Positions 1-8,849 of a DNA stretch of 64,000 nucleotides are shown in pieces. The DNA is taken from positions 310,001 to 374,000 of the forward strand of contig NZ_CP130749.1 of NCBI RefSeq assembly GCF_030563405.1, written 5' to 3'. Below the pieces are notes generated by a model. That model was given only the letters and a program-made list of their open reading frames with translations. It ran no database searches and had not been told where the DNA came from. Made by a program: the position numbers and the translations under genes. How positions within the stretch are numbered: the first letter of the stretch is position 1; each line of letters starts with the position of its first letter. The stretch is from Vibrio sp. SNU_ST1. Lineage in GTDB: Bacteria; Pseudomonadota; Gammaproteobacteria; Enterobacterales; Vibrionaceae.

Positions 1-365
1 CATGCGGCTGAAGCGAAATACTGGCCTGAAGTGTAGCCTTGTAAAAGTGCCCAAAGCGCCAAAAACAGCAATCCACCCTCAATACACAGCGCAACACCGT
101 AACGGCGTCCTAACTTCAATGCTTGATTTTCGATAAAGAATCCGCTGAACGCGGCACCTAGCATAAAGCTCATAATGATTAGCAGGAGGTGCATAGAAGT
201 TGAAGTCGGCGTGAGTAGGCTGCTGCCAAGTAAAGACATGGTGCCTGAAATATGGGAGATAGCTTGATGTTGGAAGCCGAGTAAACCAATAGCATTAACG
301 CTGCCAGCAAGGCCCGCTAACAATAGGGCGCCGTATTCAACCCAGCGAGGTAGCTTAGAAATCAT
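1..365 (-). CDS. DUF1275 (YoaK-like) membrane protein, 3' part cut by window edge
   Basis: The reading frame starts at the ATG complementary to 363-365 and runs open off the left edge, so only about the first 121 residues are visible. The translation begins MISKLPRWVEYGALLLAGLA and shows three to four hydrophobic segments with the pattern GSVNAIGLLGF and SHISGTMSLLGSSLL, which is typical of the DUF1275 / YoaK family of small integral inner-membrane proteins of unknown function. Family assignment rests on this N-terminal pattern; the C-terminal half cannot be checked. Confidence 0.7.
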   Translation of the reverse strand, partial: MISKLPRWVEYGALLLAGLAGSVNAIGLLGFQHQAISHISGTMSLLGSSLLTPTSTSMHLLLIIMSFMLGAAFSGFFIENQALKLGRRYGVALCIEGGLLFLALWALLQGYTSGQYFASAA

Positions 366-515
366 GTGGTTCACCCTGGGTTAAAAAGAGGAGCAGATTA
401 TAACGCTAGCGAAAAGATACGCTAGCGTTGTAGAACGTTGATATTTGATCTTAGGCAACAGTCTTGCAGTTTGTCCCAATACTGTTGCTTTATAGAGGTA
501 ATGGTCAGTAACAAG

Positions 516-935
516 CTAGTTGTAATGACTCATCTGGTGGTCAAATTTGACCCATCCGTGTTTGCGTTCTTCGTAGACTGAAAAGCTTGGTAGCGGAAAG
601 TCTTGCTCTTTAAATAGTCCGAGCGGGACGACATAAAAATCGGCGGCGGCCACCGACTGCAATAGCATGGTGGTGCCACATTTAGGGCAAAACTGGTAGG
701 TGACTTCATTGCCCGTGTCACTGATACGTGAAAAGGAGGTGACCTCTCCGTTGAGTGTCACTTGTTCTATCGGGAATCGAGCCTGAACCCCGAACACACT
801 TCCGGTGCGCTTCTGACATTCATAACAATGGCATACGGAGGTGCGTTGAGGCTCGCCTCTGCAGACTAGATTGACGGCTCCACAGCGGCATTCGCAACTT
901 CTGATATTTCTATCTTTAATATGATTGATATCCAT
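516..935 (-). CDS. GFA/CENP-V family zinc-binding protein
   Basis: A 139-residue protein of the glutathione-dependent formaldehyde-activating enzyme (GFA) family, a beta-tent fold that binds zinc through cysteines. I see the first cysteine group in CECRCGAV (about residues 14-18), the second in CHCYECQK (35-40), and the third in CPKCGTTM. The frame can be extended upstream to 998, but the added 21 residues are unlike the family and ATG at 935 begins MDINHIKDRNI just ahead of the domain, so I prefer that start. Members of this family have varied and mostly unknown substrates; an actual formaldehyde role is not shown here. It is transcribed away from the next gene. Confidence 0.82.
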   Translation of the reverse strand: MDINHIKDRNIRSCECRCGAVNLVCRGEPQRTSVCHCYECQKRTGSVFGVQARFPIEQVTLNGEVTSFSRISDTGNEVTYQFCPKCGTTMLLQSVAAADFYVVPLGLFKEQDFPLPSFSVYEERKHGWVKFDHQMSHYN

Positions 936-1030
936 CCATGCTCCACTTCTGGTTAACCCTGTATTGATAATTATACTAAAGCCCTTTATGGTCTGCACAA
1001 CTGGATGAAAACAAAAGAATATAATTGCTC

Positions 1031-1678
1031 ATGAAAAAGAAAATCTTACCTATACCTCTGATTTTACTGATTCCTATTGTCATGCTGGTTGTGGTGATAC
1101 TGGCGGGTATTTATCGCTTTAGCTTAAGTGACGAAGAGATCTTGGCGAAGTTTCCTTCTTCTCATGTCAGTTATGACCCTGTTGTTGAAACCGTTTTTGA
1201 TTTGAAGACGACTAATCCATGGACAATCAAAGTTCCTGAAACTAACGCGTACGCCTTTATTAATGAAGTCGATGGACCAAGATCAATCGCGTTTGGGCGG
1301 TATGACTCCGGTGTTGAGCGTGGTGTGGTCACCGTAGACACCAACAACCTTTCAAGAGTCATACTCGGCGAGGCAAGTTTCTTTGTTGCACCTATGTGGG
1401 TATCTAACCAAGGCAGTGGCGTTTTCTATTATCTTGGCCTGTTTAAACATGACCAGCATCGAAGCCGTGTCGTGTTAGTTGACCAATTCTTTCTGGGTGA
1501 CCGTGTGAGAATCCAAACTTTAGAGATTACTCAACTGCTCGATTCACAAAGCAAACTCTCTGGGGAAGGTTTTATCGGCTTTACTCGACATTCGGCGGAA
1601 CAATCTTTTCCAGAATTGCAAACTGAAAAGGTGTTAATGAGTTTTTCTTTCAATGCGCAATCAATTGATGAGCAATGA
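1031..1678 (+). CDS. Membrane-anchored protein of unknown function
   Basis: A 215-residue protein that I do not recognise. It opens with a basic MKKK and one strongly hydrophobic helix (about residues 6-27), followed by a soluble, probably periplasmic part without cysteine pairs or a recognisable catalytic motif. A TTG six bases upstream (1025) is in frame, but the ATG at 1031 gives the usual basic N-terminus. It stands alone, with 120 bases to the next gene. Confidence 0.6.
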   Translation: MKKKILPIPLILLIPIVMLVVVILAGIYRFSLSDEEILAKFPSSHVSYDPVVETVFDLKTTNPWTIKVPETNAYAFINEVDGPRSIAFGRYDSGVERGVVTVDTNNLSRVILGEASFFVAPMWVSNQGSGVFYYLGLFKHDQHRSRVVLVDQFFLGDRVRIQTLEITQLLDSQSKLSGEGFIGFTRHSAEQSFPELQTEKVLMSFSFNAQSIDEQ

Positions 1679-1801
1679 CGTTTTTGTTAGGCAAGGAACT
1701 GTTGTTTATGTGAGCTAAATTACATATTATCTTAAGTAGATGAATGAAATTTAGACACACTTAGCTTTGTGTCTGCTTACTTTTACAAATGGAGCTTGCG
1801 A

Positions 1802-2101
1802 ATGATTAATAAACGTTTTTTTAAAACGAAAGATGAAGTTGAAGTGACCTTCGAGCTAGAAGCTCAAGAAGCTAACTCCGTATCAATCGTTGCCGACTTT
1901 CTGGACTGGAAAGCGACGCCAATGAAAAAACTGGCGAAAGGGAAGGTTTACAAGTTTAAAACCCGTCTGCCTAAAGATGGCGAGTTTCAATTTCGCTACC
2001 TAGTTGATGATCAACAATGGGTGAACGATGCGAATGCTGATCGTTATATCCCGAATGAATTTGGTGAAGATAATTGCTTGGTATCGACAGTTAACGCTTA
2101 A
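1802..2101 (+). CDS. Single-domain glycogen-binding (CBM48/isoamylase N-terminal) protein
   Basis: A 99-residue protein made almost entirely of one CBM48-like fold. The pattern VSIVADFLDWKATPMKKL followed by FQFRYLVDDQQWVNDANAD matches the early-set domain found at the N-terminus of glycogen branching and debranching enzymes and in AMPK beta subunits. A GGAG about eight bases upstream supports ATG 1802 over the in-frame GTG at 1769. No catalytic domain is attached, so it probably binds glucan or serves as a partner; the partner is unknown. A good terminator follows at 2129. Confidence 0.8.
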   Translation: MINKRFFKTKDEVEVTFELEAQEANSVSIVADFLDWKATPMKKLAKGKVYKFKTRLPKDGEFQFRYLVDDQQWVNDANADRYIPNEFGEDNCLVSTVNA

Positions 2102-2128
2102 TTGAAATGAAGTAGTGTGAATCAATCG

Positions 2129-2158
2129 AAAGCAGAAACTCACCGTTTCTGCTTTTTT
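2129..2158 (+). terminator. Rho-independent terminator after the CBM48 gene
   Basis: Perfect 11-bp stem AAAGCAGAAAC/GTTTCTGCTTT with a 5-base loop, running into T6. Confidence 0.85.
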
Positions 2159-2332
2159 ATTTTTAAATTTGGCGGTTAATATTATTAATCGTGAAGCGGG
2201 TTTCCACTTACGGTAACTCAATGACTTAGCCGAAATTGCGCAGATTCACATCATATTATGACAATGCAATGATGATTTATGCGTTTGAAAAGCATATCCT
2301 GTGCTTTTATATCGTAGAAAGACCTGTTTACC

Positions 2333-3625
2333 GTGTATTCAAAAATATTTTCCTCTCCGTTTGCTGAGCTTTCATCTGTAAAAAAAGCAGCAATTTTAGG
2401 ACTGCCACTTATTGCAGCGATTAGTGTTGCTCTGCAATATTCACAATCGAACCTGACGAAAACGATTGATCTCGATTTACCAGACTCCACCGTGATTGAG
2501 TCAATTCTGTCACCTTCTTCCGTTACCGTTATTGAGCCACCGACGTTTGAATATCAAATTCAATCTGGCGATAACTTAAGTAGCATCTTCACTCAGCTTG
2601 GGTTTTCTTATAACTCGATGATGAGCGTGATGGAAACCGATTTGAACTTCCTTGCGTTAGACACGCTTCGTCCGGGTAATACATTACGTTTTTGGCGTGA
2701 TGAAGCGACGGGCAACCTTTCAAAAATGGAACTTCAATTTAGTGTCGCAGACAAAGTGGTTTATCGACTGCTTGATGATGGCAGCTATGAATTCGAAGAC
2801 ATCTCTATTCCGGGTGAATGGAAGCAAAAGCCTTTAGTGGGTGATATTCAAGGCAGTTTCTCTATGTCAGCGAACAAAGTTGGCCTGAACAGTATTGAGA
2901 TTGACCATATTGTGACGCTTCTTAAAGATAAGCTGAATTTCAGCCGAGACTTACGCGCGGGTGATCAGTTTGAAGTGCTTCAAAAAGCGCAATTCGTTGA
3001 TGGTGTCGCAACCGGGAAACGTGAAATCGAAGCGATCAAGATCATGAACCGTAACCGTGTTGTGTCTGCGTACTTACACACTGACGGACAATATTACGAT
3101 GCCAATGGTGATAGCTTACAACGCGCTTTCCAACGTTATCCAGTGAGCAGTGGCTGGCGTCAAAGCTCTCAGTTTAACCCTAAGCGCTTGCACCCTGTGA
3201 CAGGGCGAGTATCTCCGCATAACGGTACAGATTTCGCTACGCCAATTGGCACGCCGGTTCAAGCAACGGGTGATGGTAAAGTGATCATGACTCGTAAGCA
3301 CCCATATGCCGGTAACTACGTGGTGATTCAGCACGGCAGCACATACAAAACGCGCTACCTACACTTGAGTAAAATCCTCGTTCGTAAAGGACAAACAGTA
3401 TCTCGTGGTCAGCGTATTGGCTTATCTGGTAAAACGGGCCGCGTAACGGGGGCACACTTACATTATGAACTGATTGAACGTGGTCGTCCTGTTAATGCAA
3501 TGAAAGCGAATATTCCGATGGCCGATTCCGTACCTAAAAAGGAAAAAGCGACGTTCGTGGCCGCTAGAGATGAAGCTGATAAGCTATTAAAGAAAGCTTT
3601 AGAAAAACAATCGAATAACAGCTAA
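2333..3625 (+). CDS. shyA: M23 peptidoglycan DD-endopeptidase, ShyA/MepM-like
   Basis: A 430-residue periplasmic cell-wall hydrolase that would cut peptide cross-links to allow insertion of new peptidoglycan. There is an N-terminal membrane segment (about 17-35), a LysM/OapA-like region beginning YQIQSGDNLSSIFTQLG (about 75-120), an inhibitory middle domain, and a C-terminal M23 domain. The zinc/catalytic residues are all present: H296 and D300 in HNGTDFA, then H375 and H377 in GAHLHYEL. Length and order match Vibrio cholerae ShyA (about 430 residues, chromosome 2). The start is a GTG without a strong ribosome binding site. The symbol is given by architecture; ShyB and ShyC paralogs exist and cannot be excluded without alignment. 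Confidence 0.8.
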   Translation: MYSKIFSSPFAELSSVKKAAILGLPLIAAISVALQYSQSNLTKTIDLDLPDSTVIESILSPSSVTVIEPPTFEYQIQSGDNLSSIFTQLGFSYNSMMSVMETDLNFLALDTLRPGNTLRFWRDEATGNLSKMELQFSVADKVVYRLLDDGSYEFEDISIPGEWKQKPLVGDIQGSFSMSANKVGLNSIEIDHIVTLLKDKLNFSRDLRAGDQFEVLQKAQFVDGVATGKREIEAIKIMNRNRVVSAYLHTDGQYYDANGDSLQRAFQRYPVSSGWRQSSQFNPKRLHPVTGRVSPHNGTDFATPIGTPVQATGDGKVIMTRKHPYAGNYVVIQHGSTYKTRYLHLSKILVRKGQTVSRGQRIGLSGKTGRVTGAHLHYELIERGRPVNAMKANIPMADSVPKKEKATFVAARDEADKLLKKALEKQSNNS

Positions 3626-3664
3626 CGGACTGCTAACTGGTTTATTCAAATTAGGTCGTTCATT

Positions 3665-3722
3665 AAGCCGTGAGTGCTTTGCTAAAAATTTAAATGTTTT
3701 TAGTGATGTCTCATGGCTTTTT
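3665..3722 (+). terminator. Nested-hairpin terminator after the endopeptidase gene
   Basis: Outer stem AAGCCGTGAG/CTCATGGCTT (one G-T pair) encloses an inner stem GCTAAAAA/TTTTTAGT and ends in T5. Confidence 0.65.
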
Positions 3723-3765
3723 AGATCTTGGTCTGGTTACTTGTTTTGACTTCTATTTTCACCAT

Positions 3766-5619
3766 TTATGTGCTTTGAATGCTCTGTTCTGAGTGAGTAA
3801 CCAAACTCACGATAGCCTCAGGTCGCATCGGTGGAGAGTAGAGGTATCCTTGAATTTTGTCACACCCCATTGCGTGCAGCTTTTCTAATTGCTCACGCTT
3901 CTCTACGCCTTCCGCAACCAATGACACATTGAGTCTGTGTGCCAGTTGAACAATCAACCACACAACACTTTCGGATGTTGAGTTTGTCAGCAAGTTTCGA
4001 ATAAAGGTGGCATCAATTTTAATACAATCGATAGGGTAGCTATGAATGTAATTTAAGCTTGAGTAACCAGTACCGAAATCATCTAGTGCAATCGTGAACC
4101 CTTGTCCCCTTAGAAAGTCGAGTGCTGACTTTGTTTCTTGAGTTGGAGATAACAGCACGGTTTCGGTTAGCTCAATGACAAACTCGTTTGCTTTAAAGTG
4201 ATGCTGTTCAATCGTTCGAGTGAGATAGGAAATATAACGCTTAGAATCGGTAAGCTCGTGAGCGGAGCAGTTTATCCCAAGCTTAACTTTGTAGCCTAAG
4301 CCGCGCTCCAATATTGTTTTAGCGCGGCATACCAGTTCGATAATCCGTTCACCTAGTTCTACAATCAACCCTGACTCTTCTGCCACTTGAATGAACTCTA
4401 CCGGTGAGATATCGCCATGTTTCTTGGTTTTCCAACGAGTGAGCACCTCAAAGTAACCCCATCGTGTGTCACCTTGATCAACGATCGGCTGCACAACCAC
4501 GTACATTCCATTGTCATTAGGTGCATGACTGTCTGATATGGAGCTGTCAAGCTCACTTCGTAAGGCGGCGATTAACTCGGTTTTCCTTTGGTAACGAACC
4601 CTTAGGTGAGTGTCGTAACATTGAATGCATGTATCTTGACTATGCTGGCACTCTTTTAGTGCCAAACTGGTGTTGAAGATGATTTGTTCTACGTCTTTAT
4701 TATCTCCATCTGACCGGGCAATGCCGATGCTGACGTTGAAGTCGATTTTGATATCAACATTAGTGTAACCTTGCTTTATCTTATCCAGTATTTGTTCGCA
4801 AACAGCTATTGGGTCTGAATGATAGGTAATGAAAGCAAACTCATTGCCAGCTGTCCGGAAAGTCAGGTTGCTTTCAGGTAAGGTTCGACGCAACGTCTCT
4901 GCTACATATTGGAGAACCTTATCGCCAACATAATTACCGTGCATATCATTAATGGCCTTGAAGCTATTGATGTCGAGCAGAGCGAGCGTGAAGGGAGTGA
5001 CACTCTGCTGAGTGATCGATTCCAAGGTGTCTGATAAACAGCTACGGTTTAATAGCCCAGTTAGACTATCGTGTGATACTTCGTAGCTGAGTTGATTAAC
5101 CAGTTGCTTAGAACGGTCGTTGAACCACATTTCACGCAAGGTGTGAATGACGATATCTGCGAACAACTGGTGGTGTTTTATCACGTCTTGTTGCTGATCT
5201 GTACTCAGAGGCGAACTAAAGGTTGAGAAAAGCACACCCATGACTTCGCCACTTTGACTGCGTGCTGGGATAGCGATTGAGTTTTGTGAGGTGATTTCCT
5301 GCCTAAATGCTGATGTTGGGAGTGACTGAACTATATACTGAGCAAATGAGCAATCTGGGTGTTTTTGATTGACGGCTTGTTGATATATGTGACCATGGCG
5401 TGCGTTTATTTTGTCATGCAGTACATGGTCAGAATGGGCAATTACCAAAGGAACCATTTGATCGGGGAAGTGCTTTTTCTCAATGATACTAGTGTATTGA
5501 GTGCCGAAGGTTTGATGCAAAGTAAGCACGGCAGACTCTAAAAGGTCGATACCTTCCAATTTGAGTAAGCGCCCAATGTGCTCTGTGTCTATCATGCTAT
5601 TGCGTGTATGTTGAGTCAT
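3766..5619 (-). CDS. GGDEF-EAL protein, degenerate cyclase and intact EAL phosphodiesterase
   Basis: About 617 residues: an N-terminal sensory part resembling a GAF domain (first 160 residues), a GGDEF domain and a C-terminal EAL domain. The GGDEF signature reads AGNEF, so cyclase activity is doubtful. The EAL signature reads EVL in YFEVLTRWK, and the other metal and substrate residues are there: GINCS, VIELTETV, ALDDFGTGYSS, IKID, AEGVE and the late Q in KIQGYLYSPP. I infer a c-di-GMP phosphodiesterase with a regulatory GGDEF domain. The frame continues to a further ATG at 5745, but that extension is not domain-like; ATG 5619, or 5628, is more likely. It is monocistronic. Confidence 0.82.
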   Translation of the reverse strand: MTQHTRNSMIDTEHIGRLLKLEGIDLLESAVLTLHQTFGTQYTSIIEKKHFPDQMVPLVIAHSDHVLHDKINARHGHIYQQAVNQKHPDCSFAQYIVQSLPTSAFRQEITSQNSIAIPARSQSGEVMGVLFSTFSSPLSTDQQQDVIKHHQLFADIVIHTLREMWFNDRSKQLVNQLSYEVSHDSLTGLLNRSCLSDTLESITQQSVTPFTLALLDINSFKAINDMHGNYVGDKVLQYVAETLRRTLPESNLTFRTAGNEFAFITYHSDPIAVCEQILDKIKQGYTNVDIKIDFNVSIGIARSDGDNKDVEQIIFNTSLALKECQHSQDTCIQCYDTHLRVRYQRKTELIAALRSELDSSISDSHAPNDNGMYVVVQPIVDQGDTRWGYFEVLTRWKTKKHGDISPVEFIQVAEESGLIVELGERIIELVCRAKTILERGLGYKVKLGINCSAHELTDSKRYISYLTRTIEQHHFKANEFVIELTETVLLSPTQETKSALDFLRGQGFTIALDDFGTGYSSLNYIHSYPIDCIKIDATFIRNLLTNSTSESVVWLIVQLAHRLNVSLVAEGVEKREQLEKLHAMGCDKIQGYLYSPPMRPEAIVSLVTHSEQSIQST

Positions 5620-5798
5620 AGTCACCATCCGTAGCCAACCAGAATCGTGTGTAAGCTGTATGTGTATGATCTTGTGTATATGTTCTTGTATCTGCACTGT
5701 CTTAAATATTAACAATGCAACTGCATTAATAACCTTGATGTGCATCTAGTTTATTATTGTTCGTGTTGTGTGATTTTTCAAATTTAGTGCGATATATT

Positions 5799-6695
5799 TC
5801 ACAAAACTTGACTATTTCTTTCTTTGTCTAGCCTATCTTTTAGGTGGTCTAAAAATAGCTTGGTTCGTGTATGTGAGTAGTCAAGCTTAGGGTAGTACGC
5901 GTAAACCATCACTTCGTCGGCTGTTATATTTGGTAATACTGGAACCAGTGTCCCTTGTTTAAGCTCCTCTTTGATCATTGCTTTAATGGTTAATAGTACG
6001 CCCATTCCTCGCTTCGCGGCATGAAACAAAGCCTCAGGGTTGGTGGTCGCAAAGTTACCGTTCAAAGTGATGCGCTGTCCTTTCGTTAGCGTGACTTCAC
6101 GAATAGGACGCTCTCCCCATATTAAGGAGTTGTGTTGTTCTAAGTCTTGCTCGTTGATGGGATAACCATGTTTAGCCAAGTAACTGGGTGCGGCATAAAA
6201 GCTGGCTTTGTGTTCAAACAGTGGTGTTTTCTTGAAGCTTAACGAGTTGAGTTGTTCCAGTTCACGACTGATCACCAGGTCCAAGCCAAGCTCAGGTAAT
6301 TGACCTGGCGTGGTGGTGATAAGCTGTACTTTAATGTCTGGATACTTTTCTAAGAAGTCGTCCATGTATTGCACGAGAAACTTAGAACCAACAGCAATGG
6401 TTGCCCCAATCTTTAGCAGACCCGCAGGAGTTTGGTTAACCGATCGGGTTTCATCAATAATCGATTGCCAATTATCGAGCTGATCCTTGGCTCGCAGATA
6501 AAAGAGAGCCCCCGCTTCGGTTTGGCTGATCGAGCGCGTGGTACGCTTTAATAGTTGAGTGCCGATACGTTCTTCTAGCCAGTTCACTCTTTTGCTGATC
6601 GCTGAGCTGGTGGTATTGAGTTTACGCGCTGCGCCATTGAAGCTGCCTTCTTCAACCACTTTTACATAACTTTTTACGTTAAGAATCCAATCCAT
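5799..6695 (-). CDS. LysR-family transcriptional regulator
   Basis: A 298-residue LysR regulator with an N-terminal winged helix (SFNGAARKLNTTSSAISKRV, about 18-37) and a C-terminal periplasmic-binding-like effector domain. It is divergent from the Bcr/CflA-type exporter gene, 108 bases apart, the standard arrangement in which the regulator controls its neighbour and itself. The effector is unknown. Confidence 0.9.
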   Translation of the reverse strand: MDWILNVKSYVKVVEEGSFNGAARKLNTTSSAISKRVNWLEERIGTQLLKRTTRSISQTEAGALFYLRAKDQLDNWQSIIDETRSVNQTPAGLLKIGATIAVGSKFLVQYMDDFLEKYPDIKVQLITTTPGQLPELGLDLVISRELEQLNSLSFKKTPLFEHKASFYAAPSYLAKHGYPINEQDLEQHNSLIWGERPIREVTLTKGQRITLNGNFATTNPEALFHAAKRGMGVLLTIKAMIKEELKQGTLVPVLPNITADEVMVYAYYPKLDYSHTRTKLFLDHLKDRLDKERNSQVL

Positions 6696-6724
6696 ATTAT
6701 TTCCTGTTGGGACTTAATAAAATT

Positions 6725-6751
6725 CCAATTTAGCTAATTATCAATTATTGG
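6725..6751. promoter_or_regulatory. Candidate LysR operator between the divergent regulator and exporter
   Basis: Inverted repeat CCAAT (6725-6729) and ATTGG (6747-6751) enclosing the palindrome TTAGCTAA (6730-6737), lying centrally in the divergent promoter region. The position and dyad fit a LysR-type site; binding is inference. Confidence 0.4.
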
Positions 6752-6803
6752 TTTTGAATGTAAACTTATCTGATGAACAAATAACAAACGAATAGGGAAT
6801 TTT

Positions 6804-7997
6804 TTGAGCCAATCGACCTTTAAAAAAACACCGCTACTCTTAGCCATGATGATCATTGCTACAGGACAGGTGGGGGTGAGTATCTATTTACCATCATTGC
6901 CGCTGATTGCTTCAGACTTAAGTGTAACTCAGATAGATGTACAGCTACTCGTCACGCTGTTTCTTGTGGGTTTTGGCTTGTCTCAGCTATTTTACGGGCC
7001 GATGTCCGATGCCGTGGGGAGAAGGCCTATCTTCTTGTTAGGCCAGGGCGTTTATTTGATTGGTACTGCCGTGTGTGTTGCTTTTTCTGACAACCTAACG
7101 GCGTTAGAGGTTGGCCGTTTGTTGCAAGGTTTAGGTGCGGGTAGTGCCTCGGTTCTTGGACGCAGTGTGCTTCGTGACAGCTATGATGGGCCTCAACTGA
7201 CCAAGGCGTTGTCTTATATTTCGGTTACCGCTTCAATTATGCCGATCATTGCGCCAGTGTTTGGCGGTTGGATCTCATTTCACCTTGGTTGGCAGGCGGT
7301 ATTCCTGTTTGTTTTATTGTACATATTTGCGATATTCACTCTAGGCTATTTTGTGTTGTCTGAGACTTTGCCATATGGAAAGAGTCGTTTTGACGCCTGT
7401 CAAGTGGTGAAGAACTACGGACGCTTGTTGACTAACCGCCAAGTGTTGACCAGCGCCAGTTATAATTGGATGAGCTATATGGCGAGTTTGGTGTCTTTAT
7501 CGCTGTTTCCATTCTTAATGCAAGAACAATTGGGGCTGACATCCGCTGAATATGGATCTTTGATGATTGTCCCTTCTGCTGGACTATTGATCGGTAGTGT
7601 GGCGCTGAACTTACTCAATCGAAGGTTTAGTACACCACAATTGATGAGTCTTGCAATTTTGATAATTATGGCTTCAGGTGCGTGGTTGCTTACTCATGAG
7701 CTATCCATTCTTAACTTGGTCTGGGCACTTACTTGGCTGGCTGTCGCACAGGGTATATCGTTTCCGCTATCCATCAGTATGTTGCTGGAACCTCATAAGA
7801 AGCAAGCCGGTGCAGTATCGGCATTGTCAGGTTCAATTCAGATGTGTTTGGCGGGTTTACTTGGTGGATATCTAGTCGAGAGTTGGGTGACGACTCACCT
7901 ACAGCTCGGCGTGTTTTATCTGATTATTGGTGCTTGCATGGCTACAGTACTTTGGTCTTCAACGAGAATGAAAACTACTGCCGTAGAATACAGTTAA
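6804..7997 (+). CDS. Bcr/CflA-type MFS drug exporter
   Basis: A 397-residue major facilitator protein with about 12 membrane helices. The motif GFGLSQLFYGPMSDAVGRRP between helices 2 and 3 and RLLQGLGAGSASVLGRSVLRD in helix 4 are hallmarks of the Bcr/CflA (DHA1) multidrug exporter group. The start is a TTG preceded by AGGGAA; no ATG fits the N-terminus better. Likely controlled by the divergent LysR gene. Substrate not predictable. Confidence 0.88.
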   Translation: MSQSTFKKTPLLLAMMIIATGQVGVSIYLPSLPLIASDLSVTQIDVQLLVTLFLVGFGLSQLFYGPMSDAVGRRPIFLLGQGVYLIGTAVCVAFSDNLTALEVGRLLQGLGAGSASVLGRSVLRDSYDGPQLTKALSYISVTASIMPIIAPVFGGWISFHLGWQAVFLFVLLYIFAIFTLGYFVLSETLPYGKSRFDACQVVKNYGRLLTNRQVLTSASYNWMSYMASLVSLSLFPFLMQEQLGLTSAEYGSLMIVPSAGLLIGSVALNLLNRRFSTPQLMSLAILIIMASGAWLLTHELSILNLVWALTWLAVAQGISFPLSISMLLEPHKKQAGAVSALSGSIQMCLAGLLGGYLVESWVTTHLQLGVFYLIIGACMATVLWSSTRMKTTAVEYS

Positions 7998-8095
7998 ACA
8001 GCTAGCCCGCTATAGTTAAGCGTACAGTCGTTAATACGTTGTATTTGTATGGATGGTTTTCTACAATACCTGCGTCCATTTAACAGGTAATAAAC

Positions 8096-8446
8096 ATGCA
8101 GCAAAATGAATTTGAAGTACTGGTAAAAGCTATCTGCGCACTAGATGGCCTGCCTCAAGCACTTGAGCTATTGAAATCCAATGAGGATACAGAAGTCGCT
8201 GAGGCTGCTGGATCACTGACCGGTCAATTTGCGCTAGCTGAAGTAGAAGGCGAAAAGCGTATTTACCACGTGACGCTTCAAGAAAATGAACAAGGCGAAG
8301 AGCAAGAGTACATCGAACATGTGATGAATGAAGGCGATGACTTAATCAAATTTGCAGCTTGGTTCTTTGAAACTATGTTCGAATTAAAGCAAAAAGATAC
8401 ATATCAAATTGCGGGTAAAACTTACAAACAGCCAAAGCGCAGCTAG
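8096..8446 (+). CDS. Small acidic protein of unknown function
   Basis: A 116-residue soluble protein, very acidic in the middle (ENEQGEEQEYIEHVMNEGDD) with a basic tail ending KQPKRS. No family recognised. It has its own terminator, so it is a single-gene unit. Confidence 0.65.
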   Translation: MQQNEFEVLVKAICALDGLPQALELLKSNEDTEVAEAAGSLTGQFALAEVEGEKRIYHVTLQENEQGEEQEYIEHVMNEGDDLIKFAAWFFETMFELKQKDTYQIAGKTYKQPKRS

Positions 8447-8530
8447 GTTTCTTAGCTATTTATTTTTTTTAAGCTATTTTTTCATGTAAGTTGATTTCTA
8501 AGCAATTAGTTTTCTAAAAAAACTATTTTT

Positions 8531-8558
8531 AAAGCAGCTCTCTTGAGCTGCTTTTTTT
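8531..8558 (+). terminator. Rho-independent terminator
   Basis: Perfect 10-bp stem AAAGCAGCTC/GAGCTGCTTT, 4-base loop, T7 run. Confidence 0.9.
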
Positions 8559-8627
8559 ATGGGTGTTTAAATGAAGATATTCATTGTAACGACATGGTAG
8601 TGTTACATTTAAAGTGTGATTCAGATC

Positions 8628-8655
8628 TTGTTTTTGAGCGCTTTAAGTGTAGAAT
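8628..8655 (+). promoter_or_regulatory. Candidate sigma-70 promoter for the 44-residue small ORF
   Basis: TTGTTT at 8628-8633 and TAGAAT at 8650-8655, 16 bases apart, would start transcription near 8662. Confidence 0.45.
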
Positions 8656-8684
8656 CCGCGCATAAGAAAATCGATTATGTGCGG
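8656..8684 (+). promoter_or_regulatory. Hairpin or operator overlapping the Shine-Dalgarno of the small ORF
   Basis: CCGCGCATAA (8656-8665) is complementary to TTATGTGCGG (8675-8684) with one G-T pair and a 9-base loop. The right arm includes two bases of the GGAG ribosome binding site at 8683-8686. If the predicted promoter is right, the RNA begins inside the left arm, in which case the dyad would act as a DNA operator rather than an RNA hairpin. Confidence 0.45.
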
Positions 8685-8692
8685 AGATAAGC

Positions 8693-8827
8693 ATGAATTA
8701 CGAACTAGGCCACGCATACCTTGGTCAAATGGTAGCAAAAAACATGATGCACGAAGCATTGTATGGCAAGCCAAAGCCCAAAAAAGCATCATTCATTAAG
8801 CGAATGATGAAGAAAATGGCGAAATAA
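8693..8827 (+). CDS. Small basic protein, 44 residues, unknown
   Basis: ATG at 8693 follows a clear GGAG ribosome binding site (8683-8686) and gives a 44-residue product starting MNYELGHAYLGQMVAKNMM and ending with a very basic segment (KPKPKKASFIKRMMKKMAK). A promoter-like sequence stands upstream and a strong hairpin downstream, so it forms a complete small transcription unit. The N-terminal half could form an amphipathic helix. I know no family for it. Confidence 0.6.
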   Translation: MNYELGHAYLGQMVAKNMMHEALYGKPKPKKASFIKRMMKKMAK

Positions 8828-8849
8828 GCATTTTCAAAAACGGATTTTA

